Below are positions 8,975 through 18,364 of a DNA stretch of 43,518 bases, in pieces; the stretch's first letter is position 1, and the number at the start of each line of letters is the position of its first letter. The stretch lies in NCBI GenBank assembly GCA_903846555.1, contig CAINBI010000040.1:1-43518 (forward strand), read 5' to 3'. Under the pieces are notes generated by a model. That model was not told where the DNA came from. It saw only the letters and a list, made by a program, of their open reading frames with translations, and did no database searches. The stretch comes from an uncultured Pseudomonadota bacterium (GTDB lineage Bacteria; Pseudomonadota; Gammaproteobacteria; Burkholderiales; Methylophilaceae). The position numbers and the translations under genes were made by a program.

Positions 8975-9211
8975 TTATTTGAGGTTAGTATTGATGTAAT
9001 CAATCGCTAATTGAACTGTCGTGATTTTTTCTGCTTCTTCATCAGGAATTTCACAGTCGAATTCTTCTTCTAATGCCATTACTAGCTCAACTGTATCTAG
9101 TGAGTCAGCACCTAAATCATCCACAAAAGATGATGCATTTTTAACATCAGCTTCATTTGCACCAAGTTGTTCAGCAACAATTTTTTTAACGCGTTGTTCG
9201 ATGTCAGACAT
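8975..9211 (-). CDS. acpP: Acyl carrier protein
   Basis: This 78-residue acidic carrier shuttles acyl chains in fatty acid synthesis. The 4'-phosphopantetheine attachment Ser is S37 in [13 protein letters not shown], and the acidic helix II ([21 protein letters not shown]) follows. An unusual feature is a Cys at about residue 53, where most ACPs have Gly, Thr or similar; some betaproteobacterial ACPs may share it. AGGGG sits 9 bases before the ATG. A 138-base gap upstream carries a plausible promoter. The gene lies between fabG and fabF as in E. coli. Confidence 0.97.
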   Translation of the reverse strand: MSDIEQRVKKIVAEQLGANEADVKNASSFVDDLGADSLDTVELVMALEEEFDCEIPDEEAEKITTVQLAIDYINTNLK

Positions 9212-9271
9212 CTAATTACCCCTTTTATTAAAAAATAGCCTGATATAAAAATATACTTCAGCTAAGACAGC

Positions 9272-9300
9272 ATTCTACCAAAACTCAGCAAAAATACCAA
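9272..9300 (-). promoter_or_regulatory. Candidate sigma70 promoter for acpP
   Basis: On the minus strand TTGGTA (9295-9300), a 17-base spacer and TAGAAT (9272-9277) match the -35/-10 consensus at 4/6 and 5/6. The site is about 60 bases before the acpP start, in the only long gap within the fab genes. A second perfect TATAAT lies farther upstream near the fabG end but lacks a good -35. This was read by eye only. Confidence 0.4.
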
Positions 9301-9349
9301 AAAACTTAAACAATACAAAAATTATATCTGCATTGACGTTCAGTAGTGC

Positions 9350-10090
9350 TTATACCATCAACATGCCACCATTCACATGAATGGTCTCACCAGTGATATA
9401 TGCCGCACCTGATGATGCTAAAAATGCCACCGTAGCGGCAATTTCACTAGTCTTACCTAAGCGCCCCACAGGAATACGCGCAAGCATTTTATTGGTAATT
9501 TCTTCAGGCAACTCAGATGTCATGTCAGTATCAATAAAGCCTGGCGCCACGCAGTTAACAGTAATGCCACGACTACCTACTTCAGCCGCCAAGGATTTTG
9601 TGAAGCCTGTCATTCCTGCTTTTGCTGCGGCATAATTGACCTGCCCAGCATTACCCATGTGGCCAACGACTGAAGATATACTGATTATACGGCCAGTGCG
9701 TGCCTTCATCATTGGGCGTAATACAGCCTGACTCATACGGAAAACTGAGGTCAGATTGGTGCTAATAACATCATTCCAATCGTCATCTTTCATCCGCATG
9801 AGTAATGTATCACGCGTGATGCCAGCGTTATTGACCAAGATACTGATGTCGCCATATTTTTCGACAATGACTTTTAATGTGGCTTCAATTTGAGCGGCAT
9901 CATTCACATTCAAAGCCACACCTTCGCCTTTGATATTGGCTGCGGCAAATGTACTACTGATAGAAGCTGCACCGCTCACTGATGTTGCAGTGCCAATCAC
10001 TGTTGCACCCTGCTTGCCTAGCTCTAGTGCGATGGCAGCACCAATACCTCGGCTAGCACCTGTAATTAAAGCAATTTGTCCAGTTAACAT
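9350..10090 (-). CDS. fabG: 3-oxoacyl-ACP reductase
   Basis: This 246-residue short-chain dehydrogenase performs the first reduction of the elongation cycle with NADPH. It has the Rossmann motif TGASRGIG (residues 10-17), LVNNAGITRD, and the catalytic Ser-Tyr-Lys set in SISSVVGHMGNAGQ and YAAAKAG. The C-terminus ITGETIHVNGGMLMV is typical of FabG. It lies 39 bases after fabD and before acpP in the conserved order. Length is normal. Confidence 0.96.
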   Translation of the reverse strand: MLTGQIALITGASRGIGAAIALELGKQGATVIGTATSVSGAASISSTFAAANIKGEGVALNVNDAAQIEATLKVIVEKYGDISILVNNAGITRDTLLMRMKDDDWNDVISTNLTSVFRMSQAVLRPMMKARTGRIISISSVVGHMGNAGQVNYAAAKAGMTGFTKSLAAEVGSRGITVNCVAPGFIDTDMTSELPEEITNKMLARIPVGRLGKTSEIAATVAFLASSGAAYITGETIHVNGGMLMV

Positions 10091-10129
10091 GGTAAGTCCT
10101 TCATAATAATGGATTTAATTTTAAGTTGT

Positions 10130-11059
10130 TTAAAGCAAGCCTTGCAACTCAAGCAAAGATTCATTGTTAGTTAAAGCGACACATGGCAACTCAGCCACGA
10201 TGCGCTTTGTAAGGCCAGCTAAAACTTTACCTGGACCACACTCTGCCGCCTGAGTAATGCCTTGTGCGTGAATTGTTTGTACGGCTTCTACCCAGCGCAC
10301 TGGGCTATATAACTGACGGATTAAAGCCTCTTTAATTTTATCGGCGTCATTGTATGAAGCAACATCTGCATTGTGTAACACGGGAATATTTGGCGTATTA
10401 ATCGTCACGTTTTTTAAGTATTCAGCTAACCGCTCTGCCGCAGGTTTCATGAGTGCGCAATGCGATGGTACGCTGACAGGTAGCGGTAATGCACGTTTCG
10501 CACCTTTTTCTTTTGCAAGCGCCATACCACGCTCAACTGCCGCTTTGTTGCCCGCAATAACCACTTGGCCTGGCGAATTAAAGTTTACCGCTTCCAGCAC
10601 TTCATTTTCTGCGGCTTCAGCACATACTGCACGGACAACCTCATCGTCCAAGCCTAATATCGCAGCCATTGCGCCGACACCTGCTGGCACGGCTGTTTGC
10701 ATTACTTCAGCACGATAACGTACTAATGGCAAAGCATCGTTAAAACTTAAAGCGCCTGAAGCCACTAGCGCAGTATATTCACCCAAGCTATGACCCGCTA
10801 ACATGGCTGGCTTATTATTTGATAAGGCAAGCCATGTCCGCCAAGTGGCAACACCAGCAATCAGCATAATAGGTTGCGTGTGTGTTGTTTCATTGATCTT
10901 TTCGTTGGTTTCTGTTGCCATGGACCAAAAATCAATACCTAGGATGTCTGACGCCTCAATAAAGGTGTTTTTAATCATGGCTGAATCACCGAAACCAGCC
11001 ATCATACCGATCGATTGAGAGCCTTGACCAGGAAAGAAAAATGCAAGTTTATTCATCAT
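10130..11059 (-). CDS. fabD: Malonyl-CoA:ACP transacylase
   Basis: This enzyme of about 309 residues transfers malonyl from CoA to ACP. It has the oxyanion segment FFFPGQGSQ at the N-terminus, the nucleophile elbow GHSLGEY (Ser about residue 91) and the partner His in VPSHCALM. The frame opens at 11086, but the family begins right before KLAFFFPGQ, so a Met at 11059 or 11056 is the more likely start; neither has a clear ribosome site. Translation is probably coupled to fabH, which ends 34 bases upstream. Confidence 0.94.
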   Translation of the reverse strand: MMNKLAFFFPGQGSQSIGMMAGFGDSAMIKNTFIEASDILGIDFWSMATETNEKINETTHTQPIMLIAGVATWRTWLALSNNKPAMLAGHSLGEYTALVASGALSFNDALPLVRYRAEVMQTAVPAGVGAMAAILGLDDEVVRAVCAEAAENEVLEAVNFNSPGQVVIAGNKAAVERGMALAKEKGAKRALPLPVSVPSHCALMKPAAERLAEYLKNVTINTPNIPVLHNADVASYNDADKIKEALIRQLYSPVRWVEAVQTIHAQGITQAAECGPGKVLAGLTKRIVAELPCVALTNNESLLELQGLL

Positions 11060-11093
11060 TTTCGTGTAATTTATATAGTTAAACAACTTATTG

Positions 11094-12044
11094 TTAATAT
11101 TTAATTAACGCTGAACCCCAAGTAAACCCGCCACCAAACGCTTCCATGAGAATAATCTCACCGCGTTTAATGCGGCCATCTCGAACGGCGGTATCTAAGG
11201 CTAATGGGATTGAGGCTGCAGAAGTATTGCCATGCTTATCAACGGTCACTACAACCTTGTCCATGCTCATATCCAACTTTTTTGCAGTGGCTTGTAATAT
11301 ACGAATATTAGCTTGATGTGGCACCAACCAATCAATATCTGACTTTTGCATGCCGTTCGCCGTCAAAGTTTCATCAACAATCGCGTCTAGTGTATTAACC
11401 GCCATTTTAAACACGCCATTCCCCTCCATGATGACAGTATCGCGGCAGGTAGCGTCATCTTGACGTGGTACGTGTAACATTTTTTCATAGCTACCATCAG
11501 CATGTAGATGTGTCGAAATAATACCTTGCTCTTCGCTGGCCTGGAGAATCACCGCACCCGCGCCATCACCCCATAAGATGCAATTGCCGCGATCTGTCCA
11601 ATCGGTAATGCGCGAGAATGACTCAGCACCAATCACTAATGCACATTTAGCTGCATTCGCTTTAATGAAATTATCAGCTGTGGCAAGCGCGTAGACAAAG
11701 CCGCTACATACCGCTTGCACGTCAAATGCTGGGCAGCCTGCAACCCCTAATTTTTGTTGCAGAATACACGCCGTACTCGGAAATATTTTATCTGGCGTTG
11801 TGGTCGCCACAATAATCAAGTCAATATCCTCCACTTTGATACCGGCAGATTCAATGGCATTACGTGCTGCATGCAGGGCTAAATCACTAGTAAACTCATC
11901 ATCGGCCACAATATGGCGCTCACGAATCCCTGTGCGAGTAAAAATCCACTCATCGGTAGTGTCTACCATGCTTTCTAATTCGGCATTGGTCAGTATTTTT
12001 TTAGGGAGGTAACTACCTGTGCCTGCAATGCGAGAATAAATCAT
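11094..12044 (-). CDS. fabH: 3-oxoacyl-ACP synthase III
   Basis: This 316-residue condensing enzyme starts fatty acid synthesis from acetyl-CoA and malonyl-ACP. The triad is complete: C113 in [11 protein letters not shown], His in [11 protein letters not shown] and Asn in [14 protein letters not shown]. The C-terminal [13 protein letters not shown] is typical. The ATG overlaps the plsX stop by four bases (ATGA), showing translational coupling of phospholipid and fatty acid initiation genes. Length matches the E. coli enzyme. Confidence 0.96.
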   Translation of the reverse strand: MIYSRIAGTGSYLPKKILTNAELESMVDTTDEWIFTRTGIRERHIVADDEFTSDLALHAARNAIESAGIKVEDIDLIIVATTTPDKIFPSTACILQQKLGVAGCPAFDVQAVCSGFVYALATADNFIKANAAKCALVIGAESFSRITDWTDRGNCILWGDGAGAVILQASEEQGIISTHLHADGSYEKMLHVPRQDDATCRDTVIMEGNGVFKMAVNTLDAIVDETLTANGMQKSDIDWLVPHQANIRILQATAKKLDMSMDKVVVTVDKHGNTSAASIPLALDTAVRDGRIKRGEIILMEAFGGGFTWGSALIKY

Positions 12045-13120
12045 TCGTTTTCCGTAATCCCGTTATCAATACTGGTTGCGGTAAGATATGGCTTAGTGAT
12101 ACTTCTTTGCGATTGTATATGTTCAATTTCTAACTGCTGTGTAATACGCTTAAGCACACCATTGCGGGACTCTTCAACGGCCGTATGAATCGCATTTAAA
12201 AAAGCAAAGCTATCGGCTCCGCCGTGGCTTTTTACTACGATGCCACGTAATCCTAAAAAGCTTGCGCCGTTGTAGCGACGCGGATCCATGCGCTTTTTGA
12301 AGGCTTTTAGCACTGGCATACACGCCAAACCCATTAATTTAGTCAGCAAGTTACGTTTAAACTCTTGAGAAAGAAAGCGTCCCATCATCTGAACTAAGCC
12401 TTCAGAAGTTTTGAGTGCTACGTTACCAACAAATCCATCGCACACCACCACATCAGTAGTGCCTTTAAATATATCATTACCTTCTACATTGCCATAAAAG
12501 TTCAAATGGCTAGCGCGTAATAATTCAGCCGTTTTTTTAACGACCTCACTACCTTTTATATCTTCAGAACCTATATTTAATAAGCCTATTGTTGGATTTT
12601 CTTTATGTTCTACGCATGACACCAGCATGCTACCCATGACGGCAAATTGCAACAACTGTTCTGCGGTGCAATCTGCATTTGCACCTAAATCAAGAATGTA
12701 AGTTTTACCTTTTTGGCTAGGAAATACACCTGCGATGGCAGGCCTATCGATACCGGGCAAGGTTTTTAGCACAAAGCGAGCAGTCGCCATTAGCGCGCCA
12801 GTATTACCTGCGCTGACACAAGCATTGGCCTCACCACTTTTAACCAAATTAATGGCCACGCGCATAGAGGAATCTTTTTTATTTTTAAGTGCACCCTGTG
12901 GCGACTCATCCATGGTGACCACTTCACTTGCATGATGCACACGTAAACGGGAACTAACGCTAGCTTTATTGGCTTTTAGTTCAGCTTCAATAGCATCACT
13001 TAATCCAACCAAAACAATATTGAGCTCGCTATCGGCCTCAATCGCTAGAAGTGCGGCAGGTATTGTGACATGAGGGCCATGATCGCCACCCATTGCGTCA
13101 ATTGCGACGGTTATATCCAT
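12041..13120 (-). CDS. plsX: Phosphate acyltransferase PlsX
   Basis: PlsX makes acyl-phosphate from acyl-ACP, the first step of the PlsX/PlsY route to phosphatidic acid. It is a peripheral membrane enzyme of about 359 residues here. It begins [16 protein letters not shown] and contains [31 protein letters not shown] and [12 protein letters not shown], all family marks. The frame can open nine bases earlier at a TTG, but the ATG at 13120 fits the family start. The last ~35 residues extend past the core and are not recognised. The gene follows rpmF across a 26-base palindrome. Confidence 0.94.
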   Translation of the reverse strand: MDITVAIDAMGGDHGPHVTIPAALLAIEADSELNIVLVGLSDAIEAELKANKASVSSRLRVHHASEVVTMDESPQGALKNKKDSSMRVAINLVKSGEANACVSAGNTGALMATARFVLKTLPGIDRPAIAGVFPSQKGKTYILDLGANADCTAEQLLQFAVMGSMLVSCVEHKENPTIGLLNIGSEDIKGSEVVKKTAELLRASHLNFYGNVEGNDIFKGTTDVVVCDGFVGNVALKTSEGLVQMMGRFLSQEFKRNLLTKLMGLACMPVLKAFKKRMDPRRYNGASFLGLRGIVVKSHGGADSFAFLNAIHTAVEESRNGVLKRITQQLEIEHIQSQRSITKPYLTATSIDNGITENE

Positions 13121-13194
13121 TGATTTCAATCACAATAATTTAAAGTTAACGACTGATTGCATAAGTATTACACATTGCCGCCGTATAAATATTA

Positions 13195-13220
13195 ACGCCG
13201 CACCAATATTGGAGCGGCGT
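13195..13220 (-). terminator. Near-perfect palindrome between rpmF and plsX
   Basis: Outer arms ACGCCGC (13195-13201) and GCGGCGT (13214-13220) enclose the self-complementary CCAATATTGG, broken only by one A-A pair. As RNA it would form a GC-rich hairpin. No long T tract follows on the minus strand (TTAATATTTATA), so it may be a partial terminator that lets some rpmF transcription pass to plsX, or an operator-like dyad. Confidence 0.5.
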
Positions 13221-13282
13221 CAAATGATTTCGTATGCTACTTAACAAACATTAACTCTTTAGATGCAATCTAAAGAAGTAAA

Positions 13283-13462
13283 TTATTCGCCTTTTGTAGA
13301 CATTACTTTACGACCACGATAATAACCGCTTGGGCTAATGTGGTGACGTAGATGCGTTTCGCCAGTTGTTGGCTCTACTGCTAAAGGTGGGTTGACTAAA
13401 AAGTCATGTGAGCGATGCATACCACGTTTTGATGGTGATTTTTTGTTTTGCTGAACTGCCAT
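13283..13462 (-). CDS. rpmF: 50S ribosomal protein L32
   Basis: This is a 59-residue ribosomal protein with the family start [20 protein letters not shown] and the later segment [14 protein letters not shown]. It lacks the four-Cys zinc ribbon of some L32 forms, as expected for beta/gammaproteobacteria. The frame opens 12 bases upstream, but GGAG stands just before the Met at 13462. Its place between yceD and plsX is one of the most conserved gene neighbourhoods in proteobacteria and links ribosome and lipid synthesis. Confidence 0.96.
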   Translation of the reverse strand: MAVQQNKKSPSKRGMHRSHDFLVNPPLAVEPTTGETHLRHHISPSGYYRGRKVMSTKGE

Positions 13463-13615
13463 AATAAACTCCAATAAAATGATTAAAACATCATCTCAAT
13501 TACATACAAACTGATGCCCTGTTTAAAACAATTCATCACTAATTTAAGACTACGTTAAATTGCTAGTCGCTAATTATAATGTAAAGCTAGCGCTTTGTCA
13601 GCACCAATTGACGTC

Positions 13616-14143
13616 TTAGGGCTTAATTAACCCTTTTAATGCTGCAAACGGGTTCGGCTTTTCACCGCTTTGCGTAATTATTTCCCCGCAATCCTGATTG
13701 TGTATCGGTGCAATTGGCATTGCCATAATAATTTCATCTTCTATTAGTGCCACAATATCCATGGTTTTGCTGGCTTGTTGCATATCCACATCGTCAGTAC
13801 TATCTACCTCTGTCGACTCTATGTCCATATCGCTAACATCGCCGATTAAATAATTAAATTTCAGCACTAATTTAAGTGGCATTTCGTTTAGGCAGCGCTG
13901 ACACGTTGTAGTTAAATGAGTCGTGAGTGATAAATCTAAAAGGTGTTGACCAGCAGCATCTGTTTTACCTTGTAGTTGGTAACTAATTGAGCCGGTAGGC
14001 AGGCTGTTTGAATTTGAATTTTCAGACGAATGGATCAGCAGTTCGTTTAGCCTCGCGCATTCCGCAAGTGTCAGTTCACCAGTTAATAGCTCATTTTTTT
14101 TTGCAAAGGCGACGTTGTCGATAAAAAAAGGTTGGTTAGTCAT
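13616..14143 (-). CDS. yceD: YceD/DUF177 family protein
   Basis: This 175-residue DUF177 protein shows the family's Cys pair CQRCLNEM, a central acidic stretch, the IEDEIIMAMPIAPIH motif, a third Cys in CGE, and a C-terminal NPFAALKGL. DUF177 proteins are required for 23S rRNA accumulation in plants and E. coli and are always next to rpmF. The frame opens at 14233, but the family start (MTNQPFFID) is at 14143. The upstream part is AT-rich and lies in the divergent promoter region shared with pycA, so the shorter form is chosen. No strong ribosome site was seen. Confidence 0.88.
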   Translation of the reverse strand: MTNQPFFIDNVAFAKKNELLTGELTLAECARLNELLIHSSENSNSNSLPTGSISYQLQGKTDAAGQHLLDLSLTTHLTTTCQRCLNEMPLKLVLKFNYLIGDVSDMDIESTEVDSTDDVDMQQASKTMDIVALIEDEIIMAMPIAPIHNQDCGEIITQSGEKPNPFAALKGLIKP

Positions 14144-14185
14144 ATTTATGATTCTAAAATTGTGATTAAAATTGAATGATGGGGA

Positions 14186-14214
14186 TTTAGCTCTTAGCAT
14201 GCCCATGTTACAAT
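14186..14214 (+). promoter_or_regulatory. Candidate promoter for the pyruvate carboxylase genes
   Basis: TTTAGC (14186-14191), a 17-base spacer and TACAAT (14209-14214) form a moderate sigma70-like promoter that would start transcription about 30 bases before the pycA GTG. It lies in the divergent gap with yceD. The -35 is weak. This was read by eye only. Confidence 0.3.
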
Positions 14215-14248
14215 CGCCAAGTTTGTGTGACAAATTAAGGCTTGTAAC

Positions 14249-15667
14249 GTGTTCAAAAAAATTCTTGTGGCTAATCGTGGTGAAATCGCAGTGCGTATTG
14301 TACGCGCTTGCTCAGAAATGGGTATTAAGTCTGTAGCGATTTATGCGGACGCTGATCGTCAAGCCTTGCATGTTAAAAAGGCTGATGAAGCCTATAACAT
14401 TGGCGCCGACCCTGTAGCAGGCTATTTAAATGCGCATAATATTGTGAATTTAGCCGTTGCCTCTGGTTGCGATGCCCTGCATCCTGGTTATGGTTTTTTA
14501 TCCGAAAATCCAGATTTGGCCGAAATTTGTGAGCGCCGTGGCGTGAAGTTTATCGGCCCTAACGCCAGTGTGATTCGCCAAATGGGCGATAAAATTCAAG
14601 CAAGAAATGCCATGACTAACGCGGGTATTCCCTGCACCCCTGGCAGTGATGGAAATTTGGCTAACTTGGATGAAGCCGTTATATTAGCTGCGAAAATTGG
14701 CTACCCAGTAATGCTAAAAGCGACCAACGGCGGTGGCGGTCGTGGTATTCGCCGTTGTGATAGCGAAAAAGATCTTTTAAGTAACTACGATAGGGTTATT
14801 TCTGAAGCGAGTAAGGCTTTTGGTAAGCCTGAAGTGTTTTTAGAAAAATGTGTCGTGACGCCACGTCATATTGAAGTGCAAATTTTAGGTGACTCTGAAG
14901 GCAATGTGATTCACCTATTTGAACGTGACTGCTCAATTCAGCGTCGCAATCAAAAGTTGATTGAAATAGCGCCGTCTCCACAACTAAGCCAAGCGCAGCG
15001 TGACTACATCGGGGGTTTAGCCGTTAAAGCAGCCAAAGCTGTGGCTTATGAAAATGCAGGAACTGTTGAATTTTTATTAGATTCTGACAATACCTTTTAC
15101 TTCATGGAAATGAATACGCGCTTACAAGTTGAGCATACCGTGACTGAAACCATTACTGGTATCGATATTGTGCAAGAGCAAATTCGCGTGGCTTATGGCT
15201 TGCCATTGCAATATGAGCAAAAAGATGTGCAGTTTAGAGGTTATGCAATAGAATTTCGCATCAACGCGGAAGATCCCAAAAATGATTTTCTGCCTAGCTT
15301 TGGTAAAATTACGCGCTACTATGCCCCTGGGGGGCCTGGTGTGCGTATGGACGCTGCGATTTATAGCGGTTATGTGATTCCACCTTATTATGATTCCATG
15401 TGTGCCAAATTAACTGTTTGGGCGCTAGATTGGGATAGTGTGATTGAGCGTGGTCGCCGCGCTTTAGATGATATGTTGATTTATGGCGTTAAAACAACTA
15501 TTCCATACTATCAAGAAATTTTAAAGCATCAAGATTTTAGAAATGCCAATTTTAATACTAGCTTTGTAGAGTCGCATCCTGAACTGACTAATTACGCAAA
15601 TGAAATTCCACCAGAGATGATTGCTGCAGCCATTTCTGCGGCAATCGCAGCCTATGAAGGCATTTGA
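14249..15667 (+). CDS. pycA: Pyruvate carboxylase subunit A (biotin carboxylase)
   Basis: This 472-residue ATP-grasp biotin carboxylase carboxylates the biotin of the partner subunit with bicarbonate and ATP. It begins at GTG (FKKILVANRGEIAVRI) with AAGG 10 bases upstream. Motifs are HPGYGFLSEN, KATNGGGGRGIR, EVQILGD, the ERDCSIQRRNQKLIE segment and MEMNTRLQVEHTVTE. It resembles AccC, but there is no accB beside it, and the next gene encodes a carboxyltransferase with its own biotin domain. A two-subunit pyruvate carboxylase is therefore the best reading. The enzyme would replenish oxaloacetate, important for methylotrophs that assimilate C1 through sugar phosphates. Confidence 0.88.
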   Translation: MFKKILVANRGEIAVRIVRACSEMGIKSVAIYADADRQALHVKKADEAYNIGADPVAGYLNAHNIVNLAVASGCDALHPGYGFLSENPDLAEICERRGVKFIGPNASVIRQMGDKIQARNAMTNAGIPCTPGSDGNLANLDEAVILAAKIGYPVMLKATNGGGGRGIRRCDSEKDLLSNYDRVISEASKAFGKPEVFLEKCVVTPRHIEVQILGDSEGNVIHLFERDCSIQRRNQKLIEIAPSPQLSQAQRDYIGGLAVKAAKAVAYENAGTVEFLLDSDNTFYFMEMNTRLQVEHTVTETITGIDIVQEQIRVAYGLPLQYEQKDVQFRGYAIEFRINAEDPKNDFLPSFGKITRYYAPGGPGVRMDAAIYSGYVIPPYYDSMCAKLTVWALDWDSVIERGRRALDDMLIYGVKTTIPYYQEILKHQDFRNANFNTSFVESHPELTNYANEIPPEMIAAAISAAIAAYEGI

Positions 15668-15753
15668 TTTAGCTAAACAAGGTTAAAGTTTAAATTAAAA
15701 ATAGCTAATAAAAACAATTTATTGAATGTATAAATTAAAGTAAAGAGTTAACT

Positions 15754-17604
15754 ATGAGCCAAGCACCAAAAGTACACGTTACCGAATTAGTTTTACGCGA
15801 CGGGCATCAGTGCCACATCGCCACTAGGATGCGCACTGAAGATATGTTGCCCATTTGCGCCAAGCTAGATGCTATTGGATTTTGGTCATTAGAGGCTTGG
15901 GGGGGCGCAACTTTTGATGCTTGTGTGCGCTATTTAAAAGAAGATCCTTGGGAGCGTTTAAAAACGTTACGTAAAGCCTTGCCAAACACACGTATCCAAA
16001 TGTTGCTGCGTGGTCAAAATTTGTTAGGCTACCGCCATTATTCTGATGATGTGGTGCGTGCCTTTGTGCAAAAGTCAGCTGATAATGGCGTTGATGTTTT
16101 CCGTATTTTTGATGCGCTAAACGATACGCGCAACCTGCAAGTTTCTATTGAAGCGGTTAAAAAAGCGGGCAAACATGCGGAAGGCACTATTAGCTTCACT
16201 ACCAGCCCAGTGCATGATGTAGCGCACTTTGTCGGCATCGCTAAAGAACTTGAAGCAATGGGTTCTGATACCATTGCCATTAAAGATATGGCGGGTTTAC
16301 TTACACCGCAAGCGACCATTGAATTGGTTAAAGCTTTGCGCGCCAATGTTAATTTGCCGATTCACATGCACACGCATGCAACTAGCGGTTTGGCGAGTAT
16401 GAATTTGTTGCGCGCCCTTGAAAATGGCGCAGTGATGATAGATACATGTAGCGCCGCTTTTTCAGAAGGTGCCAGCCACCCGACTACAGAAAGCATGATT
16501 GCAGCATTGCAAGGCACGGAATTTGATACTGGTTTAGATATTGCCGCTGTGCAAGAAGTAACCGCCTATTTCCGTGACGCGCGTAAAAAATATTGGCAAT
16601 TTGAAAGTGAGTTTTCAGGTGTAGATACTCGCGTGCTGCTCAATCAAGTACCTGGCGGCATGATTTCAAATCTAAGCAATCAACTTAAAGAACAAGGTGC
16701 ACTAGACCGCATGGATGCTGTATTAGCGGAAATTCCATTGGTACGCAAAGACTTAGGCTACATTCCTTTAGTGACGCCTACTTCACAAATTGTTGGCACG
16801 CAAGCCGTGTTGAACGTGATGACTGGACAACGCTATAAATCCATCACTAATGAAGTGAAAAACTACTTCTTAGGCCAATATGGAAAATTCCCTAGCGCAG
16901 TTAATCCAGATGTTAAAAAATCAGCCATAGGCGATGCTGAGCCTATCACTTGCCGCCCTGCCGATTTATTAGAGGCAGAAATGGCAAGACTTACGAGTGA
17001 GTCTGAGCGCTTTGCACAATCAGAAGAAGATGTTCTAACTTATGCTATGTTTCCAGACCTTGGCAAAACCTATTTACAAGAACGTAATGCAGGCTCACTT
17101 GTACCAGAAGCATTATTAGACAAGGCGGCAATGAGCGCTTCTGCGTCACGCTTTGCCCCAAGTGAGTTTAAAGTCACGCTGCATGGTGAAACCTTCCATA
17201 TCAATCTGACTGGTAGCGGTCATGCTGGCGAAGAAAAACGTCCGTTCTATGTCTCTATTGATGGAATTGCTGAAGAGGTGATAGTAGAAACTTTGAGCGA
17301 AATTGAAGTTTCAGGCAGCAGCAGTAACGGCAAAAAGAAAGCAGTGACTAGCAAAGGCAATGTTGGCCGCCCTCGCCCATCACATGCAGGCCACGTCACC
17401 ACTTCTATGCCAGGCACTGTTGTTGCAGTCAAAGTGAATATTGGTGATCAAGTAAATGCTGGCGATGGTGTGTTGGTGATTGAAGCGATGAAGATGGAGA
17501 ATGAAATTCAAGCGGCCACTTCAGGTATTGTGATCGCCGTACATGTTGTTAAAGGTGACACAGTTACGCCTGACGAATCACTACTTGAAATTCAGCCAGG
17601 ATAA
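15754..17604 (+). CDS. pycB: Pyruvate carboxylase subunit B (carboxyltransferase plus biotin carrier)
   Basis: This is a 616-residue protein of the PycB/OadA family. The N-terminal TIM-barrel carboxyltransferase shows [24 protein letters not shown], the lysine segment [10 protein letters not shown] and the metal-binding [10 protein letters not shown] linker and a C-terminal biotinyl domain follow, with K580 in [10 protein letters not shown]. The first motif reads RDGHQCH where relatives usually have RDAHQS, a small variation at the metal site. It could be the oxaloacetate decarboxylase alpha subunit, but no membrane beta/gamma pump subunits are present and a biotin carboxylase precedes it by 86 bases. 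A terminator follows. Confidence 0.88.
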   Translation: MSQAPKVHVTELVLRDGHQCHIATRMRTEDMLPICAKLDAIGFWSLEAWGGATFDACVRYLKEDPWERLKTLRKALPNTRIQMLLRGQNLLGYRHYSDDVVRAFVQKSADNGVDVFRIFDALNDTRNLQVSIEAVKKAGKHAEGTISFTTSPVHDVAHFVGIAKELEAMGSDTIAIKDMAGLLTPQATIELVKALRANVNLPIHMHTHATSGLASMNLLRALENGAVMIDTCSAAFSEGASHPTTESMIAALQGTEFDTGLDIAAVQEVTAYFRDARKKYWQFESEFSGVDTRVLLNQVPGGMISNLSNQLKEQGALDRMDAVLAEIPLVRKDLGYIPLVTPTSQIVGTQAVLNVMTGQRYKSITNEVKNYFLGQYGKFPSAVNPDVKKSAIGDAEPITCRPADLLEAEMARLTSESERFAQSEEDVLTYAMFPDLGKTYLQERNAGSLVPEALLDKAAMSASASRFAPSEFKVTLHGETFHINLTGSGHAGEEKRPFYVSIDGIAEEVIVETLSEIEVSGSSSNGKKKAVTSKGNVGRPRPSHAGHVTTSMPGTVVAVKVNIGDQVNAGDGVLVIEAMKMENEIQAATSGIVIAVHVVKGDTVTPDESLLEIQPG

Positions 17605-17627
17605 TCTACTGGTCATTTAAACCCATC

Positions 17628-17657
17628 AGCCGACGGCAATATTCTGTCGGCTTTTTT
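17628..17657 (+). terminator. Rho-independent terminator after pycB
   Basis: A 7-bp stem AGCCGAC (17628-17634) and GTCGGCT (17646-17652) has an 11-base loop followed directly by a run of T. It stands 24 bases after the pycB stop and before yceF, so it ends the pycAB message. This is a textbook form. Confidence 0.88.
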
Positions 17658-17675
17658 ATTAGCATAAGCTACTGT

Positions 17676-18257
17676 ATGCATTCAACTTTAATACTAGCCT
17701 CATCATCCATTTACCGACAGGAACTATTAACGCGCTTACAACTACCATTTAGTTGCGTTGCGCCTGATGTTGATGAAAGCCCATTGGAGAATGAACTACC
17801 GCAAGAAACTGCATTAAGATTAGCCCAAGTTAAAGCTAAAAAAGTCGGATTAACCCATCCGAGTGCATTGATTATCGGTTGCGACCAAGTGGCTACGCTG
17901 GATAATATTCAATTAGGCAAGCCGATTACGCATGATAAGGCGACGGCACAATTGCGTTTGATGCGTGGGCGTGAGGTGATTTTTCACAGCGCATTATGCC
18001 TGTACAACCCTATCACCATGAATATGCAAGCCGAGGTTGTGCCATACGTTGTTATGTTTAGAGATTTAACCGATGCACAAATTGAAAACTACCTCATTAA
18101 AGAACAGCCGTATCAGTGTGCAGGCAGTGCAAAGTCAGAGGGATTAGGCATTGCCATTATAGAGAAAATGACGGGTGAAGACCCGAACGCGCTCATTGGC
18201 TTACCGCTAATTAAGCTGGTAAGCATGCTACAAAACGAAGGCGTTAATGTCATCTAA
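17676..18257 (+). CDS. yceF: Maf-family nucleotide pyrophosphatase, YceF type
   Basis: This is a 193-residue Maf/Ham1-like house-cleaning enzyme. It starts [16 protein letters not shown] with the SxSxxR signature, and continues [17 protein letters not shown] (catalytic Asp region), GKP, and the C-terminal KSEGLGIAI and [11 protein letters not shown] motifs. The SEGLG form, and not SEA, marks the YceF subfamily that hydrolyses m7GTP and modified nucleotides. In enterobacteria yceF is the divergent neighbour of yceD; here the pycAB genes lie between. It has probably its own promoter downstream of the terminator, although only 18 bases separate them. Confidence 0.92.
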   Translation: MHSTLILASSSIYRQELLTRLQLPFSCVAPDVDESPLENELPQETALRLAQVKAKKVGLTHPSALIIGCDQVATLDNIQLGKPITHDKATAQLRLMRGREVIFHSALCLYNPITMNMQAEVVPYVVMFRDLTDAQIENYLIKEQPYQCAGSAKSEGLGIAIIEKMTGEDPNALIGLPLIKLVSMLQNEGVNVI

Positions 18258-18280
18258 GGAATCATAAATATTACTAATAA

Positions 18281-18311
18281 TTTGATTTTACTAATTTTGA
18301 GTAAAATCAAA
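18281..18311. promoter_or_regulatory. 12-bp perfect inverted repeat upstream of the copper genes
   Basis: TTTGATTTTACT (18281-18292) and AGTAAAATCAAA (18300-18311) are exact inverted repeats separated by 7 bases. The AT-rich dyad lies 54 bases before the small metal-binding protein and has no T tract on either side, so it is a weak terminator and a plausible operator. It does not match the GC-containing CueR dyad (ACCTTCC..GGAAGGT). No regulator gene is nearby. Confidence 0.45.
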
Positions 18312-18364
18312 CCAAGCCAATGAATATCTTGTGAAAACTATTTTTGAGTGATAGAGTTTATCTT

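Noticed and set aside
14249-15667. Annotation as AccC of acetyl-CoA carboxylase
   Set aside because: No accB is adjacent, and the following gene supplies a pyruvate-type carboxyltransferase with its own biotin domain; the two-subunit pyruvate carboxylase explains both genes better.
15754-17604. Oxaloacetate decarboxylase sodium pump alpha subunit
   Set aside because: No membrane beta or gamma subunit genes are nearby, and a biotin carboxylase gene directly precedes it.
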